A stretch of 40,430 nt of DNA from an uncultured Oscillospiraceae bacterium (GTDB lineage: Bacteria > Bacillota > Clostridia > Oscillospirales > Oscillospiraceae): NCBI GenBank assembly GCA_947626385.1, contig CANQSD010000004.1, positions 1 through 40,430 of the forward strand. The letters are read 5' to 3'. The position numbers and the translations under genes were made by a program. Below, in pieces: positions 27,107 through 35,245 of the stretch (its first letter is position 1; every line of letters begins with the position of its first letter). The notes beneath the pieces were generated by a model, which was not told the DNA's origin, made no database searches, and was given only the letters and a program-made list of their open reading frames with translations.

Positions 27107-28071
27107 TTTGGTAATCTCCCTCCGAATTGTTGTTTTACATATTCTTCGCTGACTGTTCTTCTTGATTCGATTACCCCCATATCGTCATTATCCGCCCTTC
27201 CTCTGACGATATGTTCGATTGCCTCATCAAAATACGAATGATGCACAATGCGTTCATCCATCCTCGCCGCGTGAAGTGAAGCATTTAAGACAGCATTTGA
27301 GATGTCAGAGCCTGTAATTCCGCTGTATTTTGATGCCAATACCTTGATGTCAACGTCCGTGGGCATTTTTTCGGGGATGTACATACTCCATAGTTTTTCC
27401 CTGCTTTTTTCATCCGGTAGATCAAATTTTACATGAGCAAGGATTCTGCGCATAAATGCTGGATCGTAATTTGTGATAAAGTTTGTGGCAAACAATATCA
27501 AATCGTCATATTCATTAATGAGAACAAGCAGAACAGAACGTGTCTGATTGACGCTCACATCTGTTGCGCTGGACATATTTGTTACACGCTTGCTGAGCAA
27601 TGCGTCTGCCTCATCGAAAAAGATGACGGAATTTGTTGTCTTGGCGTAGTTAAACATTGCCGCAAGGTTTTTTGAGGTCTCTCCCACATATTTTGATTCA
27701 ATTTGTGAGTAGTCAACGGTGAGAATTTTTCTGCCAAGCTGATTGGCAATAGCATGAGCGGCCATGGTTTTTCCCGTTCCGCTGGGGCCATACAGATTGA
27801 TACCTGCTCTGTTTTGACTTTTTTGCCGTTCACTCAGTCCCCACTGATTAAATAGCAGGTCGTGCTTTTCGTAAATCGCAAGTACGTCCTGAATCATATC
27901 ATATACTTGTTGATTTAGCACCATGTCATCGAAGCAAAATTTCGGATTTTCGGGATAGAATAGCGTAAAATCCGCATTTGCGTTTTCCCCGTGACTGCCA
28001 TCCGGTCCATTTGTAGGAACTGACTTGGACTGATTGGGCTCGGAAGGAAATATGCGGCCTCCAAGCGGCAT
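27103..28071 (-). CDS. AAA+ ATPase (classical AAA clade, FtsH/katanin-like)
   Basis: Walker A LYGPSGTGKTMAAHAIA, Walker B VIFFDEADALL, sensor/arginine-finger region FATNFITNYDPAFMRRILAHVKFDLPD. Confidence 0.92.
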   Translation of the reverse strand: MPLGGRIFPSEPNQSKSVPTNGPDGSHGENANADFTLFYPENPKFCFDDMVLNQQVYDMIQDVLAIYEKHDLLFNQWGLSERQKSQNRAGINLYGPSGTGKTMAAHAIANQLGRKILTVDYSQIESKYVGETSKNLAAMFNYAKTTNSVIFFDEADALLSKRVTNMSSATDVSVNQTRSVLLVLINEYDDLILFATNFITNYDPAFMRRILAHVKFDLPDEKSREKLWSMYIPEKMPTDVDIKVLASKYSGITGSDISNAVLNASLHAARMDERIVHHSYFDEAIEHIVRGRADNDDMGVIESRRTVSEEYVKQQFGGRLPK

Positions 28072-28107
28072 TTAATTCACCACCTAAGAAGATGATACAG
28101 CTTGTTT

Positions 28108-28332
28108 TTAAAGCTTCATTACTTTCCGCGCTGCCACGTTCGGCTCAAATTTAGTACAGCCGGAATGAGTATATCTTTTTTGATTGTCTCTCATGCACTT
28201 TCCTACGGCCAGCGCTTCATACTCGTATCCAACAGTTGAGTTGACAAATACAAGATCGGCGTCACCTGTCCAATACTCGCAGAACACACAGGTTTTTGAC
28301 CTTCTGGGATCTCTTCTTATTCTTGCCATCAT
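28108..28332 (-). CDS. Small Cys-rich protein
   Basis: TCVFCEYWTGDADLVFV...AVGKCMRDNQ...HSGCTKFEP; first ORF of the AAA+ operon. Confidence 0.65.
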   Translation of the reverse strand: MMARIRRDPRRSKTCVFCEYWTGDADLVFVNSTVGYEYEALAVGKCMRDNQKRYTHSGCTKFEPNVAARKVMKL

Positions 28333-28368
28333 AATTCCTCCTTTTTCTGAACGGAAAATAATTGCTTA

Positions 28369-29470
28369 TACTACTCTCTAATAAAAAGTAGACAGTTATA
28401 TATAACAGTGGTAAAATAAACTTGGTGATGAAAATGCGGTATAAATTCAGCGAAGAAGATCACGAAAAGATAAAACAAGCAAGAGAAAAGAACCGGGACA
28501 AGCAGACGGACAGACGGCTGATGGTGCTTGAGATGCGGTGCGAGGGAAAAACGCAACGAGAGATTTCGGAAAAAACGGGGTTCCATCGGTCACATGTAAG
28601 CAATCTTATCCGAAAATATTTTGAAGAAGGGTTGGGATCCATAGCCGAGAAGCAATATTCCGGGAATCGTCGGAATATGAGCTTCGAGGAGGAAGAGGAG
28701 CTGTTGGCTCCCTTCAAAGAACAGGCCGAAAAGGGAGAACTGGTGGAGGTTTCCGCGATAGAGAGCGCCTACCGGGAGGCTGTCGGGCACTCCATAGGAA
28801 CCGCACAGATCTACTATGTTCTGCACCGCCACGGATGGAGGAAGGTCATGCCGAGGAGCAGACATCCGAAAAAGGCAAGCGAGGAGGTCATCGAGACCTC
28901 AAAAAAATTAAAGCAGTCGTAGCGGAGGAGTTTTCCACAAAGAAGACCGTGCATCTGATGTTCCAAGATGAGGCGGGCTTTGGACGGATCAACAAGCCGA
29001 AATACTGCTGGAGTGAAAAAGGCGTGAGGCCGTCGGTCCCTTGCCATCACATCCGTGAGTACCGTTACGCATACGGCGCGGTGGAGCCGCTGACGGGAGG
29101 ATCGAGCTTTCTTATTCTGCCGTATTGCAATTGTGCGTGTATGAATATCTTCCTTAAACATCTTTCTGAGCGGTATCCGGAAGACAGGATCGTTTTATGC
29201 TGCGACGGTGCCGCCTGGCACAAGGCGAAAGCTCTTCAAGTCCCCGAGAACATACGCTTGTTTTTCATCCCTCCATACACACCGGAGATGAATCCCATTG
29301 AGCAGATATGGAAAGAGCTTCGTAAGAGAGGCTTCAGGAATGAGATATTCGCCACGCTGGAAAAAGTTATTGACCGTCTTTGCAATGTCATCAACGGCCT
29401 ATCCGCTGAAGTGATCCGCAGTATCACCGGCCGTAATTGGATATTGTCTTGTTTTAATTAGAGATTAGTA
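28369..29470 (+). mobile_element. Complete IS630-family insertion sequence
   Basis: Transposase plus imperfect terminal inverted repeats TACTACTCTCTAATAAAAAG / TACTAATCTCTAATTAAAAC (17/20) bounded by TA. Confidence 0.85.
28422..29461 (+). CDS. IS630-family transposase, two overlapping frames (28422-28922 and 28835-29461) predicted to fuse by -1 frameshift
   Basis: HTH part followed by DDE part (LMFQDEAGFGRINKPKYCW, IVLCCDGAAWHK, FFIPPYTPEMNPIEQIWKELRK); in-frame A_AAA_AAA at 28901-28907. Confidence 0.88.
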
Positions 29471-29578
29471 TTATTCGACAATATTATACCAATAATACCT
29501 CTTTATGTCAATATTAAAACCTCTTTCAGATGTTTCTTGCCCCCGCTCCCATTCGGTACAATAAGCATGGGTGATACT

Positions 29579-29923
29579 ATGGAAAACGTGGATTACAAGC
29601 GTCTTGGGGAGCGGATACGGGAGGAGCGGCTGCACCTTCGGCTTACGCAGGCGCAGCTTGCCGAGGACATCGACATTTCGGATACCTACATGGGGGCCAT
29701 CGAGCGGGGCGAGAGGGGACTGTCGCTGGATACGCTGATCATGCTGGCCAAAAGGCTTGGGGTGACAGTGGATTATTTGCTGTCCGACGCCGTCTCCGGG
29801 ACGGACGACAACATCATGGACCAGTTCCGCCAGCTCATGGACGGGCAACCGTTGGAGCGCAAGCAGATGGCCATCAACGTGCTCCGGGCTGTGTTCGCGT
29901 ACTTCGGCAGGGAGGGGGACTGA
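29579..29923 (+). CDS. Xre-family HTH regulator
   Basis: LGERIREERLHLRLTQAQLAEDIDISDTYMGAIERGERGLSLDTLIMLAKRLGVTVDYLL. Confidence 0.92.
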   Translation: MENVDYKRLGERIREERLHLRLTQAQLAEDIDISDTYMGAIERGERGLSLDTLIMLAKRLGVTVDYLLSDAVSGTDDNIMDQFRQLMDGQPLERKQMAINVLRAVFAYFGREGD

Positions 29924-29926
29924 GCC

Positions 29927-30148
29927 TCAGTCCCCGCGGATCTCTCCCCTCCGAAGCGCTCTGAACAGCTCCACATCATCAACGAGCCTCTTTACCGCAA
30001 GCTCAGTCAATGCCTCCACGGGCAGCGAGTACTCCGCCGCCAGGCGGTTCAGCTTGTCGTAGAGCATCCCGTTTGTGAGATAAACCGCGAAAAGCTCTTT
30101 TGGCGGGCGGTTTTCCGCGCCGTTTTGTGTGTATGGTCCCATGCTCAT
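29927..30148 (-). CDS. Small hypothetical protein
   Basis: MSMGPYTQNGAENRPPKELFAVYLTNGMLYDKLNRLAAEYSLPVEALTELAVKRLVDDVELFRALRRGEIRGD; RBS GGAGGTGAG. Confidence 0.7.
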   Translation of the reverse strand: MSMGPYTQNGAENRPPKELFAVYLTNGMLYDKLNRLAAEYSLPVEALTELAVKRLVDDVELFRALRRGEIRGD

Positions 30149-30168
30149 TTTCTCACCTCCTTCCGACG

Positions 30169-30190
30169 CCGCCCGAAAGGGCGGTTTTTT
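30169..30190 (+). terminator. Terminator-like hairpin
   Basis: CCGCCC-GAAA-GGGCGG-TTTTTT. Confidence 0.7.
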
Positions 30191-30900
30191 CATATATAAA
30201 TTTCCTCCATTGTGTCCAGGCAAAGGCATCCGAGTCTGCCGCCCCGGAACACACAGCCGCAGTCGATGTCGATGAAGCTGTCGGTCCGGTAGAATTTTGC
30301 CGCCTTTGTGAGGCACCCAGCCTTGTCGTAGAGAAGCTGCGTGGGCGTGTGGCCGACAACCACCAGCTTGTCCGGGAAGTAGGCCGTGTCCGGCTCTGGG
30401 CGGCACCAGGTGAGCTCGCCCCGTTTATAGTCGCGAAGCTCCTTGTCCGGCGAGAAGTTCCCCAGCCCCCCGTGAACAAGGACGAACCTTCTGCCACCAA
30501 CCTCCGCCTCCCGGTAGAGGGGTAGGGCGTTCATGTAGTCCCAGACCCGTTTGCGCTGGTCCTCGCTTAAGTCCAGAAAACCGGCGAGGGATATTTCACC
30601 GCCGTTGTGGAACCACAGGTCGATGGCATCCAGTTCCTCCTCCGAAAGGGTGTCCTCCCCCTCCCGCAGAAAGCGCATGAGCCCCGGCAAAGCGTCGATA
30701 GCCATGGCCTCATGGTTCCCCAGGATCCCAAATACGTTGGGCCGGGAGACCATATCCAGCAGGATCTTGAACCCGGAGGGGCCCCGGTCAATGGCGTCGC
30801 CCAGAAAATACAAGCTGTCCTCCGGGCCGAAGCCGAGCATTTTTAGCATAGCCTTATACTTGTCATAACAGCCGTGAAGGTCGGATATGACGTAGGTCAT
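30190..30900 (-). CDS. Metallophosphoesterase (PP2A/ApaH-like)
   Basis: VISDLHGCYDKYKAML, FLGDAIDRGPSG, ILGNHEAMAID, VLVHGGL, VVGHTPT. Confidence 0.93.
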   Translation of the reverse strand: MTYVISDLHGCYDKYKAMLKMLGFGPEDSLYFLGDAIDRGPSGFKILLDMVSRPNVFGILGNHEAMAIDALPGLMRFLREGEDTLSEEELDAIDLWFHNGGEISLAGFLDLSEDQRKRVWDYMNALPLYREAEVGGRRFVLVHGGLGNFSPDKELRDYKRGELTWCRPEPDTAYFPDKLVVVGHTPTQLLYDKAGCLTKAAKFYRTDSFIDIDCGCVFRGGRLGCLCLDTMEEIYI

Positions 30901-31041
30901 TGCGTTTTCCCTCCTTGTTCTATCTCATTGTACCGCCTGACTCCCTATAAGTCGTCTGCCGGGAGCGGACTTTTCAAAACCGCTTTTCTTTTTTCTGAAA
31001 CTCTGGTATAATTCTCTCAACACGAGAGAGGAGGCCGGACA

Positions 31042-31512
31042 ATGGATGGGTTCACGACCACAAAAGGGGAGGACGGCACGGTGGGATCCCGCTGTACCAC
31101 CGACGTCGTGAAGGATAGTCTTATGAACGCCGATACTATCGGCGGCTTTTTGGAGCAAAATCGGGATAAGATGGTGAGTACCCTCCCTGATTTTCTGGCG
31201 TTTCAGCTCTACGAGAAGGGCCTGGACGTGGCGGACGTGATCCGCGATTCAGGGCAGCCAAAAGCCTACACCTACCAGATCTTCAACGGCGAGAAGCACC
31301 CCTCCAGGGACAAGCTGATCGCCATCGCCTTCGGCCTCCATTTGGACCTGGAAAACACCCAGCGGATGCTGAAGATAGGCGGGTGCAGCGAGCTCTACCC
31401 GCGGATCGCCCGCGACGCCGTGATCCTTTTTTCCATCGCCCACGGGAAGAACATCTCGGAGACGGACGATGCGCTCTACGAGAACGGCTTCCCGACGATC
31501 TCGCGGAAATAA
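31042..31512 (+). CDS. HTH (Xre-like) DNA-binding protein
   Basis: VADVIRDSGQPKAYTYQIFNGEKHPSRDKLIAIAFGLHLDLENTQRMLKIGG; RBS GAGAGGAGG. Confidence 0.75.
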   Translation: MDGFTTTKGEDGTVGSRCTTDVVKDSLMNADTIGGFLEQNRDKMVSTLPDFLAFQLYEKGLDVADVIRDSGQPKAYTYQIFNGEKHPSRDKLIAIAFGLHLDLENTQRMLKIGGCSELYPRIARDAVILFSIAHGKNISETDDALYENGFPTISRK

Positions 31513-31590
31513 CGCAACGCCTCCCCACGCCGGACGCGGCACGGGGAGGCTTAATCTTATAAGTTATATCTTATGAAACTCCAAAAACCG

Positions 31591-31620
31591 ATTGACTAAA
31601 AGTCGTGATTTATGATATAC
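31591..31620 (+). promoter_or_regulatory. Promoter for the second AAA/DUF4143 gene
   Basis: TTGACT - 18 nt - TATACT upstream of 31645 (coordinates approximate). Confidence 0.55.
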
Positions 31621-31644
31621 TCCTTTTGAGAGGAGCTGACAGAC

Positions 31645-32817
31645 GTGATCATTCGGGAGAGCTATTTGGAAAAGATCCGCCCCTTTATCGGGAAGGACAT
31701 CATTAAGGTGCTGACCGGCATCCGCCGCGCCGGGAAAAGCGTATTGCTGGAGCAGATACGGGATGAGATCCGAAGCCCCAACACAATCTATCTGAACTTT
31801 GAGGATCTGGGCAACCGGCACCTGTGTGACTATCAGGCACTGCACGACTATGTCTGTGAGAAGATCGGGGACAGCCGAGAGCAGTTTTACCTTTTCTTTG
31901 ACGAGATCCAGGAGGTGGAGGGCTGGGAGAAGGCCGTCAACTCTCTGCGGGTCAGATTTCACGCGGACATCTACATCACGGGCTCCAACTCCCGGCTCCT
32001 GTCCGGGGAGCTGGCCACCTATATCGCGGGGCGGTATGTGTCCTTCGTGGTCTATCCCTTCTCCTATGCCGAGTTCAAAACGGTAAACGACGGCTTCACC
32101 TTTGAGGACTACATCCGATACGGCGGTATGCCCTTCCTGGCCAGTCTCGGCTACGACCCGAACCTCAGCAGGAGCTACCTTCAGGACATTTTCAACTCTG
32201 TGGTGTTGAAGGACGTTGTAAAGCGCAACAACATCCGGGACGTTGACCTTTTAGAGCGCATCATCGCCTACGCCCTTGCCAATGTGGGCCGGAGCTTTTC
32301 GGCGACAAGCATCTCCAAATTTTTCAAGTCCGAGGGCCGTATTGTCGCCCCGGAGACGATTTTAAACTACCTGAAAGCCTGTGAGGACGCGTATCTGCTC
32401 TATCGCTTCAGGAGCCAGGACATCAACGGCAAGAAGATCCTGAAGGTCAACGAGAAGTACTACGCGGCGGACCACGGCCTTCGGGAGACAATCGTCGGCG
32501 CAAATCTGAAAAATATGGAGATCGTCCTTGAGAACATCGCCGCCCTCGAGCTGCTTCGCCGGGGCTTCACGGTCAGCGTGGGCCGCGTCGGTGAGAAGGA
32601 GATTGACTTCGTGGCGGAGAAGCAGGGCGAAAAGCTGTATGTCCAGGTCTGCTATCTGTTGAACGATGAGTCCACCGTACAGCGTGAATTTGGTTCTCTT
32701 TTAGATGTCCGGGACAACTACCCCAAGATCGTCCTGTACAAGGAGGGCTCCTTCCGGGGCAGCTTCGAGGGCATCCCGGCCATCAGGATCGAAGACTGGC
32801 TGACGGACGTAAAATGA
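31645..32817 (+). CDS. ATP-binding protein, AAA_14 + DUF4143 family
   Basis: LTGIRRAGKSVLLEQIRDE P-loop, YLFFDEIQEVEGWEKAVNSL, ITGSNSRLLSGELATYIAGRYV, YIRYGGMPF. Confidence 0.93.
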   Translation: MIIRESYLEKIRPFIGKDIIKVLTGIRRAGKSVLLEQIRDEIRSPNTIYLNFEDLGNRHLCDYQALHDYVCEKIGDSREQFYLFFDEIQEVEGWEKAVNSLRVRFHADIYITGSNSRLLSGELATYIAGRYVSFVVYPFSYAEFKTVNDGFTFEDYIRYGGMPFLASLGYDPNLSRSYLQDIFNSVVLKDVVKRNNIRDVDLLERIIAYALANVGRSFSATSISKFFKSEGRIVAPETILNYLKACEDAYLLYRFRSQDINGKKILKVNEKYYAADHGLRETIVGANLKNMEIVLENIAALELLRRGFTVSVGRVGEKEIDFVAEKQGEKLYVQVCYLLNDESTVQREFGSLLDVRDNYPKIVLYKEGSFRGSFEGIPAIRIEDWLTDVK

Positions 32818-32848
32818 GGGCCTGCCCACACAATTTTCCCCGTATATG

Positions 32849-32915
32849 AAAAAAGCCCCGGGCCTCTTGCCGTGATATGCTCCACACATCACGCTGGGAT
32901 ACCCGGTGCTTTTTT
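32849..32915 (+). terminator. Long hairpin terminator after the 31645-32817 gene
   Basis: AAAAAAGCCCCGGG ... ACCCGGTGCTTTTTT with internal GTGAT/ATCAC stem. Confidence 0.65.
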
Positions 32916-32957
32916 CACTTATTTTTTGTTGCAGGGTTCCTTCGGCGATAAACTGTC

Positions 32958-32979
32958 CGCCACATTTCCGCCACATTTT
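32958..32979 (+). repeat. 22-bp direct repeat, probable integrase arm-type site (right copy)
   Basis: CGCCACATTTCCGCCACATTTT identical to 194-215. Confidence 0.75.
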
Positions 32980-33093
32980 GGCGTGGCGGTTTGTGTTGAG
33001 ACATGAGAGTACATGAAGAGGCCAAATCCGTTTTCCCTTGGGCCGCAAGGCTTTATGGTACCTCGTTGGGATTTGGCCGCATTCGTAAAAACG

Positions 33094-33120
33094 CTAAAAG
33101 GCTACGATGCCAAGCTTCAT
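33094..33120 (-). pseudogene. ychF: Orphaned original ychF 5' end (MKLGIVAF*)
   Basis: ATGAAGCTTGGCATCGTAGCCTTTTAG with RBS AGGAGAGAG; matches the ychF start through the core, then diverges. Confidence 0.85.
33104..33111. repeat. Right attachment core
   Basis: ACGATGCC shared with 124-131. Confidence 0.75.
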
Positions 33121-33185
33121 GGTGGTTCTCTCTCCTAAAAATAATAAGGTTGCGGCTTGCGCCGCTTTTCCCACCTCACCCCTAC

Positions 33186-33209
33186 CCCTCCCCGCCCAGG
33201 CGGGGAGGG
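33186..33209. repeat. Short perfect GC-rich palindrome
   Basis: CCCTCCCCGCC-CA-GGCGGGGAGGG. Confidence 0.8.
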
Positions 33210-33234
33210 CATAGCGGAAGGGACGGGGGACTCG

Positions 33235-33630
33235 TTACTCGAACTTCTCCTTGGAGAACATCAGCGGCAAAAGCTCGCGGAGGCGGTAGCTGACGTAGCG
33301 GCCGTCGGAGCGGACACACAGGACCTCGATCTCCGGGGAGAACTCGGTGAGGACCTGGCGGCAGGAGCCGCAGGGGGTGAGGTAGTCGGCGCTCTCCCGG
33401 GAGTAGAGGGCGATGCGCCGGAACCGGCGGCGGCCGGCGTTGACGGCGTTGCACACGGCGGCGCGTTCGGCGCAGACGGTGGCACCCAGGGCGGCGTTCT
33501 CCACGGTACACCCGGTGAAGACCGTCCCGTCGGCGCACTCCAGCGCCGCGCCCACCCGCTGGTGGGAGTAGGGGGCATAGGCGTTTTTGGCGGCCTCCAC
33601 GGCCATGTCGATGAGTTCTCTGTCCGTCAT
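33235..33630 (-). CDS. cdd: Cytidine deaminase
   Basis: AYAPYSHQRVGAALECADGTVFTGCTVENAALGATVCAERAA, PCGSCRQVLTEF. Confidence 0.95.
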   Translation of the reverse strand: MTDRELIDMAVEAAKNAYAPYSHQRVGAALECADGTVFTGCTVENAALGATVCAERAAVCNAVNAGRRRFRRIALYSRESADYLTPCGSCRQVLTEFSPEIEVLCVRSDGRYVSYRLRELLPLMFSKEKFE

Positions 33631-33651
33631 CTGAATCTCTCCTTTGTATGG

Positions 33652-35235
33652 CTATCGGCTGAGATCGAAGCGCCAGGTGAGGATGCCCCGGAAGTCCCCG
33701 GACTGGCTGGGCTGGGCGCCGGCGACCACGCCCATGTGGGTGAGGACCGCCCGCTGCTTATAGAGGACCGGCACCAGCGCCGCCTCCTCCGCCACGAAGG
33801 CCCCCAGCTCCCGCGCCGCGTCCCGGCGTCCCTCGGGGTCGGAGGCCAGGTAGGCGTCCATGAGAAGGCCGTACCGCTCGTCCGTGAGCTTTCCGTAGTT
33901 GAGCGGCCCGGAGAAAAGCGCCGTCAGGTCCAGGTCCGCCCGGAGCTTCACCTCCCCCAGGTAGAGGTCGAAATCCCCTCTGCCCAGGGCGGCTATGTAC
34001 TTATCGTAGGGCAGGCTCACGACTTCGGCGCGCACGCCCACGCCGGCCATATCGGAGGCCACGCGTTCCGCCGCCTCCTCCCGCACGGGGGAGTCGGAGT
34101 TGACGAGGATGGTGAGGGTGAGGGCGGAACCGTTATGCTCCAGATACCCGTCCTCGTCTGTGTCCTCCAGCCCCGCCGGCACGGCAAGGCGGTAGAATTC
34201 CTCCCGTGAGAAGGCGTAGCCGGCGGTGTCGCTCTCCTCAAAAAGCCCCAGGGCGGGGCTGAGGATGAAGGGGCTTGGCCGCGCCGCGCCGCCGTAGATC
34301 TCCCCGGCCAGCGCCTCCCGGTCCACAAGCCGCGACAGCGCCTGACGGGCTATCCGGTCGGAGCCGATGCCGGAGGCGGTGTTGAAGCCCAGGTAAACAA
34401 GCTGGGTGGTGTCGTAATAGCGCCGCTCGTGGACCATGTGGATGTTGAGGCCGCCGGGGGCGTTGGGGTCGTAGTCCAGAAGGTCGATGACCCGTTCCGA
34501 AAAGGCCTCCGCCAGGGCGTCGTCCGTCACCTCCCGGAGGTAGACGGTCCGCAGGGACTCAGGCCTATAGTCCCGGTGGGAGGCAAAGGCGCTGAGCCGG
34601 TCGCCGTCAAAGCGGTAGGGCCCGGTGCCCACGGGGTGGTCGGCCTTGAGCTCGTCGGCCTTGAGGATGGGGATATCCAGAAGCGCCGGCAGGAGCGCGT
34701 TGGCGCGCTTTAAGCGGATGTCCACCGCCATGTCGCCGGAGGCGGCCACGGACTCGATGTCCGAAAGGCGCTGACCGTACTTGGACGAGCGCATGGCGGC
34801 TCGGAGGGTGGCGGTCACGTCGGCGGCGGTGAGAGCCGTGCCGTCGTGGAAAAGGACGCCGGATTTGAGCTCAATATGGTAAAGGGCCCCCTCCGTCACC
34901 GTATAGCTTTCGCACAGGACGTTCTCCGCCTCCAGGGTGGGAGAGAGGGCGAAAAGGCCCTCATAGAGGAGGCCGAAGAGCTTGTCGTTGTAGACATTGG
35001 TGCCCTCCAGGGGGTTCATGGAGCGGGAGGCGTTGTAGTTGACCGAAAAAAGGGAGTCGGCCATGCTGGAGCCCTCCTGGGCCGGCGCGGTGGGCGTCGT
35101 GACCGGGATGGGCCCGGTGGTCTCCCCGGCGGGTCCCGTCTCCCCCGAAGCGGCCGGCGGGGCCTGCACGCAGGAGGTGAGCGCCAGCGCCAACGCCAGC
35201 GCCGGGAGTATGGCTTTTTTTCTCTTCAGACCCAC
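33652..35235 (-). CDS. ABC transporter substrate-binding lipoprotein (peptide-binding family 5)
   Basis: Lipobox LALTSCVQ; DSLFSVNYNASRSMNPLEGTNVYNDKLFGLLYEGL, LKSGVLFHDGTALTAADV. Confidence 0.9.
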   Translation of the reverse strand: MGLKRKKAILPALALALALTSCVQAPPAASGETGPAGETTGPIPVTTPTAPAQEGSSMADSLFSVNYNASRSMNPLEGTNVYNDKLFGLLYEGLFALSPTLEAENVLCESYTVTEGALYHIELKSGVLFHDGTALTAADVTATLRAAMRSSKYGQRLSDIESVAASGDMAVDIRLKRANALLPALLDIPILKADELKADHPVGTGPYRFDGDRLSAFASHRDYRPESLRTVYLREVTDDALAEAFSERVIDLLDYDPNAPGGLNIHMVHERRYYDTTQLVYLGFNTASGIGSDRIARQALSRLVDREALAGEIYGGAARPSPFILSPALGLFEESDTAGYAFSREEFYRLAVPAGLEDTDEDGYLEHNGSALTLTILVNSDSPVREEAAERVASDMAGVGVRAEVVSLPYDKYIAALGRGDFDLYLGEVKLRADLDLTALFSGPLNYGKLTDERYGLLMDAYLASDPEGRRDAARELGAFVAEEAALVPVLYKQRAVLTHMGVVAGAQPSQSGDFRGILTWRFDLSR

Positions 35236-35245
35236 GTTGATACTC

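Larger units (their letters stand above)
124..33111. mobile_element. Integrative element (~33 kb) inserted in the 5' end of ychF
   Basis: Duplicated ychF start with shared 8-bp core ACGATGCC (+ strand) at 124-131 and 33104-33111; tyrosine integrase and xis-like gene just inside the left end; 22-bp direct repeat near both ends; chromosomal cdd/secA block resumes beyond the right junction. Confidence 0.85.

Noticed and set aside
124-33111. Complete prophage or self-transmissible ICE
   Set aside because: No terminase, portal, capsid or tail proteins and no VirB4, coupling protein or clear relaxase recognised; a profile search could still reveal divergent ones.
33157-34209. 350-aa + strand ORF opposite cdd and the SBP gene
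   Set aside because: Shadow ORF in GC-rich sequence; the - strand proteins are well-known families.
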